64,000 nucleotides of DNA from Progne subis subis. Its lineage: Eukaryota; Chordata; Aves; Passeriformes; Hirundinidae. This document shows positions 22,638 to 31,728 of the stretch, in pieces. The stretch lies in assembly GCA_022316685.1 (NCBI GenBank), contig JAKJHU010000039.1:5804532-5868531 (forward strand), written 5' to 3'. How positions within the stretch are numbered: the stretch's first letter is position 1; each line of letters starts with the position of its first letter. A model generated the notes under the pieces. That model did no database searches, was not told where the DNA came from, and saw only the letters and a list, made by a program, of their open reading frames with translations. Position numbers and translations under genes: made by a program.

Positions 22638-22745
22638 CTTTGAAGGACCAAAATCAGATGCCAGTGTGGAATTACCATGGTACGAAAATCTGGGAATTCC
22701 CCTGCCCCAAAACATTTCTATTACCAAAATAAAGTCAGACAAAAC
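22638..22745 (+). repeat. kappaB/AATAAA dispersed repeat, copy 2
   Basis: It contains GGGAATTCCC at 22692-22701 and AATAAA at 22728-22733. Its first 67 bases (22638-22704) recur in reverse orientation at 23838-23904 with about 90% identity, and its last part matches 19018-19075. It therefore links the other copies into one family. The layout of a binding site followed by a polyadenylation signal is LTR-like. Confidence 0.7.
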
Positions 22746-23002
22746 TTGGTTGTGAATGCTGCTACATGACACTGCCCACAACAGCTATAAGAACCCAGGA
22801 AAGCTTCCCAGTGAGGGTCGGGGTTGGGGGCAGAAACACAGAAACTGAGCAATTGTCAGGCAGCCAAAGCAGATCAGGGCAGAGAGGTAGAGCTGAAGAC
22901 TTTGCCTGAAATGGCTATCATCACAGCAAAATTACACCTGGAATAAGCTGATGCAATTTCTAGCTGGATGTACTGGATTTCAGTGTGGGTGTGCCGCACC
23001 AA

Positions 23003-23116
23003 TATTTTTTTTGTTTGTTTAGGGGTTTGTTTTGTTTGTTTGGTTGGTTGGGGGTGTTCTTGTTTGGGCTTTTTTGGTTTATTGTAGATTTTTTTAAAGT
23101 TTGTTTGTTTGCTTTT
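23003..23116 (+). repeat. G/T-only tract, TTTG-rich
   Basis: This strand is almost free of A and C and is built from TTTG, GGTT and GGGGG pieces. It is low-complexity sequence with several G runs. The long frames across it on both strands (Phe/Val/Gly or Lys/Gln/Thr-rich) are compositional. Confidence 0.8.
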
Positions 23117-23278
23117 AGGTGTTTGGGGTTTTTTCTCAGGAAGTGGAGTGTTTCCTATGGGCACTTCCAATGAAAAACTCTTGTTCTTGGGTTTGGAAGG
23201 AAGAGATTAGGGAGAAGGCAAAACTTTCTCTTGGGCTTAGGAACAGCCAGAAGGATCATCTTTCTGTCCTGTCTCTCT

Positions 23279-23406
23279 TTTTTGTGTTTGTTCGTTTGTT
23301 TGGGGTTTGTTTGTTTGTTTGTGGGGTTTTTTGTTTTCGTGGGGGGGTTTTGTTTGTTTGTTTTTGTTTTTGTTTGTTTTGTTTTGTTGTTGTTTTGAGG
23401 GTTTTT
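23279..23406 (+). repeat. Second G/T-only tract, TTTG-rich
   Basis: This tract has the same composition as 23003-23116, with (TTTG)n blocks and runs of GGGG, GGGG and GGGGGGG. It is 160 bases from the first tract. A similar smaller tract lies at 29516-29567. The strand asymmetry is strong. Confidence 0.8.
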
Positions 23407-23812
23407 CCTTTGCTTTGCTTGTGCCTGGCTGCTGCAGGGGCTGCTGCTGCAGCTCCCATGGAACACTACAGCAGTGGAGCTGTGCCTGAGCTGGCGCCAA
23501 GCCACTCATTTGGCCTGGACTGTGGTTTTCTGGGGAATCACCCAGACCAAAGAAAACACAGTGCACCTGATGGCTCTTATTAAAGAGTTTCTCACTTCCC
23601 TAATGCAGGCAGTGTTCTCCACTGCTCTCAGTCCAAGCTGGGACCAAACTGCCCGGCCAGGAGGAGGACGTTCCTATGCCCACTGCACTGAGGTGTCTCC
23701 AGGCAGGTGAGAGGAAAATCACCCACCTCTTAATAAGGCACATAAGGTGCCTTATGTCATTTTCTACTTCATATGAACTTTCCTAAGGCTATTCTCATCC
23801 ACTTTAATGGTG

Positions 23813-23839
23813 AAACAAGTGGAAAACACTTGTTTTCCA
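23813..23839. repeat. Two overlapping short inverted repeats
   Basis: AAACAAGTG (23813-23821) pairs with CACTTGTTT (23827-23835) across five bases, and TGGAAAACA (23820-23828) pairs with TGTTTTCCA (23831-23839) across two bases. The two hairpins are mutually exclusive. They abut the kappaB repeat copy 3. Confidence 0.75.
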
Positions 23840-23904
23840 GGGGAATTCCCAGCTTTCCATGCCATGGCAATTCCACATTGGCATCTGATTTTGGTCCTTC
23901 AAAG
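23838..23904 (-). repeat. kappaB/AATAAA dispersed repeat, copy 3 (inverted)
   Basis: The reverse complement of this stretch matches 22638-22704 in about 60 of 67 positions, including CTTTGAAGGACCAAAATCAG and the palindrome GGGAATTCCC (23841-23850). The AATAAA part of copy 2 is not present next to it. It forms a 1.2-kb inverted pair with copy 2. Confidence 0.75.
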
Positions 23905-25869
23905 TTGGGACCTGAGTTCCACTGAGCCTCAGAGGGCCACATGCTGACTGGAAGGTCAAAGATAATCAGCTGTGCTCCCCATCCTAGTCCCATTTAAACC
24001 CCCTGTAACACTCTGCTGCTCTGAAGTGCTGCAGAAACAGAAGGTTTGGTCCATGAGCTCAGACATCTGCCCCTAGTCCAAGTATCAGTTGGGATCTCTC
24101 CCATTCATTTTCCCTGGAGGACGAAACACTTGAAGTTATTTCCAACAAGCCCGCAGGACCTGGGCGGGAAACACACACATCTGTAAGTCAGATTGGTTAT
24201 TTAGGAAAAAGGATTAAAACCAATCCCATGGGAACTGCAGGACAGATGCTCTGCAGACCTTATGTGAAAACAAGGCACACTCCTCCTCCCATTTTTTCAG
24301 CCAGCTTTGCCTTGCAGCTGAACACAGCGAGAGGCCTTAGCCACATAATTTTCCCTGGGCACATTTCCCCTCCCTTCCTTTTTAAAAATCTTTTTTTGTT
24401 TGGTTGTTTGCCTTTTTTGTCCTTTGTTTCCTCTGATTGGTTGTATGAGGCATCAGCTGCTTTAGGAGGAAAGTATTGCCATGGCCTCAGCATCCACTGG
24501 TTGGGCTTACTCAGCGTCTCCTCAGGGGGATTTCTAGAGGAAGGCAATCGGCATTGTGGTTAAAGCAGCTTCCCTTCAGCAGAGCCTGACCTCCAGAAGA
24601 GGGGCAAACACACTTTGCTAGAATGAGCTGTTTCATACAGTCCATGGTAATGCCTGGTCCCTGTCCTGCTGAAAGCAGGGGGAGGAGAACCAAGGCTTCC
24701 AGTCCATGTGTTCATCGCCCCTACCTCTCCAGATCCCATAGCTGACTAATCAGGCTTGAGGGCTTTTGTGGGATTTAAAGGGATTTTCCTCTTTGTGAAA
24801 ATTATATTTCTACTAAAGTTAAAAACACTGTTAAGTGCTGGTTGTACAGAACCTCTTCTCCATTTACATGCTGGGTTTGTGTTCCTTTGCTCCTTATCCG
24901 CTTAAAATCGAGAATATTTTTGCCAAAAAACTTGCCATTTTGTGGGTTTTACAAGTTGCCTGTGCCCAGAGGCAGTGTCTATTGTGCTGACAGAACGGTG
25001 GAGGATGAAAGGAGGATTCCTCCCTCCTCCTCATAGCAGAAGGGTCTCCCGGGGAGGCGAGTGTGCAGACTCTACCATGAATGGAGCCACGCTGTTGCTC
25101 AGAGGGCGCCGTGTGGTCGTGAGATGACAAAGGCACTGCGTTTCAGGAAGAAGAAAAGCGGAAGGAAACTTTGCAAGACTGGGGGTTCCCAGCCTATGAC
25201 ACTGTCTTTAAACACGGCACTTTTGAATGGAGGAGAAGTCTGGGAGCGGGGAAACCAGGAGGGGGTTTTGGTACCTTTACTTCTCCTTGCCGAGTAGCTG
25301 AGATCCCAGCTGAGGCTGCGGCCATTTCCTCACTGAGGGCAGCCCACGGCAATCACTGGCCAGGCCCTGGCAAGCCAGGCGGGATCCTGCAAACTGCAGG
25401 AGGCATGCAAAGCGCACAGAAACCATCTTCTGCCTCCTTTGCTTCTGGAACAGACATCTTACATCATCTGCAAGGGCTTTTGCCATTATCTGCACTGTAG
25501 TGCTTGAAACGCAGTTAGGTGTGAGCTACAGGTGGAAAGGTGTCGCTGCCCATCTGACCACAACAGGTAAAGGCACAGACCAGACCAGTTCAGCCTTATC
25601 AGAGAAAAGCCCATTATTCAGAGTTTGGCAGGGAAAGAAAAAGAAGGAAACCACACTGTCTCAGGCAGCTGCAAAGGCCCTGATAGCTCCCTGTGCTGAG
25701 CAGATACAGCTCGGCTGGGCTGCAGGACAGTCACAGGCACCAGCACAAAAAATCTTCTGAGGGGGAAGGACTCCAAAAAGTGCATATTGGTGAAGATTTC
25801 TACTGTACTTACAGGATCTGGAGTCAAGCTCCACTCGGAGCTAGCTGGATGTTTGCCGGCATTCTGTGC

Positions 25870-25935
25870 AATTACCAAGCGTGGGAATTCCCTCCAGGGT
25901 GGAGCCTGGTGCTGTAGGTGTGGTACCAATAAAAA
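25870..25935 (+). repeat. Possible fourth, diverged kappaB/AATAAA repeat copy
   Basis: CAATTACCA precedes GGGAATTCCC (25883-25892), and AATAAA follows at 25928-25933. This is the same order as copy 2 (GGAATTACCA, GGGAATTCCC, AATAAA), with a spacing of 45 rather than 36 bases. The intervening sequence is diverged, so membership is uncertain. Confidence 0.35.
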
Positions 25936-25939
25936 CAAG

Positions 25940-28900
25940 CCCAGGTTTTCCCTGCTTCTTTCAGGGTGGGCCTCAGAGCAGCTGGGGGTGGGGAAAGTTG
26001 CCTTAAAATGTTTCTCCCAGGTCGGTGGAGAAGTAATTGACTGCTAAGTATATGGAAGCCGAACGGGAAGGGGCTAGGACTAGCAGTGATTTAACAAATT
26101 TCAAATTATCTTTATCCTGATATTTTGTAACTAACTTCCAGCAGAAATCCTTATCATTTTTGTCTCCAAAAAAGAGAACGGATATATTCTCTCAGATCCA
26201 AATGTATGCCTGTGACCTAGGCATGAAAGTGTTTTTAATGACAACTGAAAATTGTTTACAGAACGTGCTCAGTTTGCAGAGTCTGCTCCATAATCATGTT
26301 AAAAATGTTGAAAAAAATCATAATTAAAAAGAGAAAAGAAGGAAGGGTGGCAATATTTGTTATTGTTAACAGTGGCAGAAGGTTTTCAGAAACCACCTGA
26401 GACGAGAAGCTGTAGCTGCAGGGGGGTTAACAAACCACCAAGGCCTTTGGACCCTCCTGCTGCAGGGTGAGCAGCCAGGACTCAGGAGCTGCTGGAGACA
26501 CGTCCACCCTGTTGCTATCATCAGCGGGACTGCACCAAGCAAGGACATTTTCAGTGAAAATTTCGAAGCACAGATCCAGGAGAAACTAGCCAGGCAGGTT
26601 CTGCTGCAACTCTGTTTAATGCTGTTCTGAGTCCTCTCTCACAGCCTGTGGCAGAAGGCTCATGAGAGCACAGACGTGCCTGGGTTGGCTTCCTTTCTAG
26701 CTCAGCTACCCTCACATGACCCTGCTTGCCGAGGACAATGCTGTTTTCTTTCCCAGCTCTAAAAATCAAGAGATGTGCAAAACAGACTGCCCATGTTTTG
26801 ATCACAGTTTCTGTAAATACTAATTGTGTCAAATGCCCATCTTTCACCATTGATGTACTTTAAGAGTGGTGTTATATTTTATTTATTTTATTTTCAACAG
26901 ACCTAAAGATAAATCCAAGTCAGAACATTATGGAAGAGCAGAAAACAACACACTAGCCAGCACAACTAACCTGTCTCAGCAGCTCCACAGTATTTGTCAA
27001 GACCAGAGGGAGGGAGCTGGAGCCTTGCACCAGCTGGAGCGATTCCAGGCAGTAACCACAGCTCATGAATGCAGCCCTTTCAAACATCCATTTTGTGCAA
27101 ACTGAACGAAGCTCATGCATAAGGAGTTTCACGCTCTTTGTATGGCTGTGAATGGGGCGGCACCTACAGAGCCGGCTAAAGGACCATCTGGAGGATTGCA
27201 CTTCAGTGCTGGAGAGTGCCCTGAGCCAGCGATGGGAGTGATGTTGGCAGAAAGAAATTGTTTATTCTCCTAGGAAACGATCCATCTGAAAATGTTTCAA
27301 ATACCAACACAATAGAACCGTAGCAACCCACAGTATGTGGCCCAACCAAACCAAGGGGTGTGCTTTTTGCACTCTGACAGGATGATGAAGCAACAGCCTG
27401 TGCTAACTGGGTCCTACCCCTCCCTGTTTCCTCAAGATCTTATCCCTCTCCGTTCTACAAGCACTGCAGCTCACGCAGCTGTGTTATGAGCCAGTGAGCT
27501 GAGCCAGACAAAAGTTAATCCTGCAGCAAAGGGATGAGCACTGGCCTGGATGGGCTCCCTGAACAGTGTCAGCTTGCAGTCACAGCGCTGGCCAGTGTGG
27601 GGCCAAGCAGTGACTGCAGACAGCTGTTTCTGACTCCGTGGTCCTGTGCCCTTGCCTATTCACGCCAAGAGCTTCATGTCATGCACCTGAGCCTAGAAGC
27701 TCAAACAAAGCCCTTTGCCCACTCTGCACTTGCAGCACATCCTGGTCTTTCCTGAGCTTTTGAAGGCTCCATGCTCCAGGCAGAGCTGCATTACAGCACG
27801 TATCTATCCACACACATTGATTCTTGTTACAAAGCACAAGTGCTCGTGTACTGTTACGGTACGTGTTTTGATTTGCCACCGAAGTGGGAAAGCATCATAC
27901 ACTCATTATTATCTGTATTTGAAATAAAGAGTATAACATCCTTTTGCAAATATGAACTTCATCAACAGAAGCAGTTTCTTAGCCATCCTTGTGAATCTGA
28001 TTGTACATGCTTTTATTTATCAGTATGTCCAGCATCAGTGAGCAGAAAAATTCAATTTATTATCTTTTTCTCTATTAGTAACTAAATCCCCCTCTTGAAA
28101 TTGACTTTTGCTACTTCATTCCTGTAATACAGACCACTTGTAATGCTACTTATCATTACATTATTTTGTTATCTTCATTTTTTTTTTTTTTTTATAACCT
28201 TGTTCTTTTTTCCTTACCTGCATACCAGGACATTCACACCATCTGAGTCTGGTTTTGTTCTTCTCCTTCCAGACTTATCTTGCAGCCCAACTCGGTAACT
28301 CCTGACTTTGAACCTATGGACCATTAATGCACTTTATACAGATGCGTTTTGTCCCCTGATGAACTACCTACAGGAGAGAGACCATGTCTGTTTCCTGCGT
28401 TGGAGTGAGAAACATGTAGGTGTCAGTATAAAGTACTCGAAGTAGGGGAAAAAAGCTTAAAAAATTTCTTCCTGGTAAGTAGTCTTGTCACCCATGGGAT
28501 ATAAATATTTTTGCACTTCCAAAGCCAATTCTACGCTATTTAGTACTTTACTTACTTGCTACGTTACTAGGTAAGAGAGGTTAGCAATGGAAACTTATCC
28601 TGGAGTAGGAAGGGGGAACATCATCATCTAATCTTCTAACAAGTATTCAAGAAATATTTCACGTGTGCAGACACCCACCAGGTGAAGAAACTAGGAGCTA
28701 CAGGTTGAAAAAATCCACTGGATATTTAGGGTTTGGGCAATCTGCCACTACCTTGTAACAAGTCAGGCAGCCTTCCTGGTCATCGCAAAAAATCCGCCTT
28801 TCTCTCCCATCCTTTTGCTAGCAGCTTTGACTCCAGCAATCCTCAGCCTTCTTCCTGTTACCTTCAGGGGCACTGAGTAACTAAGCTAACCTGGTTGCCT

Positions 28901-30676
28901 ATTTTCAAGGTTCACCACATCCGTAGATGAGAGACGATTTTTTTTGGGTTTTTTTTTTTTTTTTTTTTCTGTCAGCAGGCATTTCCAAATACTGTTAACT
29001 GAAACTAGGCTAACATTCAATGCAAGTATATTTCTTCACAACACCCTAAAGGTATGAGAGGCTACAAGTGGTTTAAGAGACAGAGACAGAAAAGGAAAAG
29101 AAAGAAAGGCTGCCCATCTCGCTTGTGCTAAAACCCAGTGCAAGGTAGCTGCTGTCCCCTCTGACAGCCAACTTGCTGCATGTTTTCTTGATGCCTTGTT
29201 GGAAGTTCTGGCTTCTTAAATGATCTAACAATACACTGCCCAGAGAGACCCCCTGCCTAGCCAACCACGCCAGCCTGCAGTTAGATTCCACGAAGGTTTC
29301 TACGGATTTTGAGAACTAATATCCCGTCTTTCCCTGAGGAAAATATTTACTTACAAGGGAGAGTTTTGACTGTCACTGCGACCAGGTGTGCCAGCAGTTT
29401 AACCAGCCCTTCCTTATGGATCCTGTGCTGCACTGCCCCTTGTGCCGGTACTATTATTGCAGGACCAGCATCAAGGTTAAACCAACGTTCACACTGAGCT
29501 ATTGTTCTGGCTGTGGTTTTTTTGTTGTTGTTGTTTTTGTGGGGCTTTTTTTGTTTTGTTTTTAACTTAAGCTTGTTTCCATATCAGATTCCCTGGGTAA
29601 CCCTGGAAATTGCTGGGCTACACAGTGGATACACGAACAGAGGAACTGAGAAGGGGCTGCTGTAATAGCAGTATCTCCAAAGAAACCTTCCTGAGAGGAG
29701 ATGGGAGTAGTCTTGATGCTGCCCAAGCGAAGGCTCGAGTCACCTGCTGACAAAGGGCAAACACAACTTTGATGAGCCAGGTGTCGTCGTATAGGTTTAA
29801 GTCCAAGACTAGCCAAGGGGACAATGAACTATGGAAACTCCTGCTCCTTGGGTGATGCAGGCTGTGGTTTCAGTGGCTTAAAGCAGAGGTAGCGCAATCC
29901 TATTTCCCTGTTCCCTCTTTTACACCTGCGCTACAGGCAATTTGATCCCAGACTAAGACGACTCAGGTCACTTATGCAACAGAGAACTGAAGCAAAACCC
30001 CCAATGTTTTCCATCAATTAAGTAAAGAGAATGGCTCTTTACAAATGCAAATTAGCACCAGTGTTTGCTGAAGGAAGAGCCGGAGGGGGGGCAGGGGGAG
30101 GGGAAGAACAAAATAAAACACCCAGGAAGATTGAGCACACCTGCAAACATCACAGCAACATCAGATGGCAATGAGGGGTATCCCTATTCCTGCTTATGGA
30201 ATCTCAGTCTATGCATATTCATGCTATTTTTCTCCATCAACTAGTAAATTTGACTCTCTAACTTGAGAGAGGGTTGCTTTCTGGTCTAAGGAATCTCATA
30301 AAGAATTAAATGCCTTATGTTCACAACTCTTTATGCCACTGGGTGTCACAAGAGTCAGTCTTCTGGAAGAGGAAACAAACACAATTTGCTGGCAAAAAAT
30401 TGAAGTCTTGGCTTGTGTATGCTGATCTGCACAGCATACTATGCTGCTAGAGGCTCAGAGAGAAAAATTCATTCCGGAGGCTTGTGGTCCAATGCATGTA
30501 TCAGCTAAGCCACAGTGGCAGGTAGGAGACGGCCATGAAGTGCATCTGCAGTGCCAGGAAGCTCAGCCACGGCTGGCAGGTTCTAAAAGGAACCAGGATA
30601 AAAACACTATCCCCAAAAGTGGAAGCACACATTGCCTGGAAGATGACTCAATTCTGTCAAACAGTTAGCTTGATTT
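25940..30676. other. Intergenic region up to the scaffold gap
   Basis: I see no gene. T homopolymers lie at about 28178-28194 and 28939-28968 and a G/T tract at 29516-29567. A minus-strand open frame near 29560-29824 has no resemblance I can name. By gene order PSMA6 would be expected between NFKBIA and PRORP, but I could not recognise any of its exons here. Confidence 0.45.
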
Positions 30677-30776
30677 NNNNNNNNNNNNNNNNNNNNNNNN
30701 NNNNNNNNNNNNNNNNNNNNNNNNNNNNNNNNNNNNNNNNNNNNNNNNNNNNNNNNNNNNNNNNNNNNNNNNNNNN
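30677..30776. other. Scaffold gap, 100 N
   Basis: Exactly 100 unknown bases. Runs of exactly 100 are conventionally used for gaps of unknown size. The gap lies about 0.75 kb beyond the last PRORP exon that I can see, on the side where the final PRORP exon should be, so coding sequence may be missing. Confidence 0.98.
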
Positions 30777-31532
30777 CAGAGAAGGAATCTGCACAGGTGC
30801 AGTATTCCTTTAAGCAAGCAATAACAATACAGACAGACCAGAAAACAAAAAAACTGCATAGAGAATGTCACATGATGAATTTTTCCTTAGAAAAGTCTTA
30901 AAACATCTGCATTCCTGTTAATGTAGTGTTCACAAGGATACATATCTCCTAGACAATAATAGTAGTGTTCTGCCGTAACATGAGGTTACTGCAATTTCTC
31001 CAGCTGAATACCAATTATAAACCTGACTGTTCGGGGCTTTCCCTCATGAAACTTTACACCTATGTTAGGTTGCTATTACAGTGAATACTGAAATACCTGT
31101 ATTTTTCTCCTTCTTTAAAATAAAGATGAAAGAAATTCTATTGTAAAATTAGAAGCATGATATTTCACAATAGTGCTGCTACAGAGGAGAATAAGGGATT
31201 TCAAAGTTTAAAATAAATTAAAACAGTAGATTCTGGTTTTACTGAGGCCAGTAATGGTTATAGAGTTTCTAGCACTGGAAAGATTTGTATACATAAACTT
31301 TTATTTACATTTACATTTTAAGCATTTAGGTAGCATTTCTTAGCTCTCTTACAGTTTTCTGTTCTGTGGCATGCTTCGTGAATCCAGTGAATTTTCAGTT
31401 AACATGGGAGTTTTGAGCGCATTGGTACAAATCCATTTCTTAGACTTCAATAAGATATTTTGGCTTCTAGAGTTTGAAATAATGTATCTTCAATGAATAT
31501 GCTTCCGTGTGTTTTCTGATTGGAAAACTTAC
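30777..31532 (-). other. PRORP intron or gap-adjacent sequence, terminal exon not found
   Basis: The exon at 31533 ends in a good donor, so a further coding exon is needed towards lower coordinates. I searched this stretch for the conserved end of the protein (a Trp-His-Ile-Pro-Tyr segment and a Trp-Leu-Cys segment) and did not find it. Confidence 0.5.
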
Positions 31533-31728
31533 CAGAAAATTTATACTCCTTCCTTCTGCAGAAGGGAAGAACACTATCTGGTGGCCACGCTGCCACTTCC
31601 GGAACAGGTGACGTGTCAGACTGTCAGAGAGACAAGCCTTGTGATCCCGCAGGAAGTCTCTAGTAACAAACCTGCAATGCTTGCCTGATCGGAGAGTGGC
31701 ATATAACAAGAAGGCATCATCTTCAGAG
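31533..31728 (-). CDS. PRORP: PRORP exon: catalytic SEDD and TRD motifs
   Basis: The exon completes an Ile codon and then reads [20 protein letters not shown], continuing through [24 protein letters not shown] and ending RSINFL. Human PRORP has a closely similar segment with SEDD and TRD aspartates that bind the catalytic metals. The acceptor is GTGAAG| and the donor CTG|GTAAGT. It has 196 bases and leaves in phase 0. Confidence 0.93.

Noticed and set aside
29562..29824. Minus-strand frames considered as a PSMA6 or PRORP terminal exon
   Set aside because: None of the conserved proteasome alpha-subunit or PRORP C-terminal motifs is present.
30535..30871. Open frames spanning the N run
   Set aside because: They include unknown bases and therefore have no evidential value.
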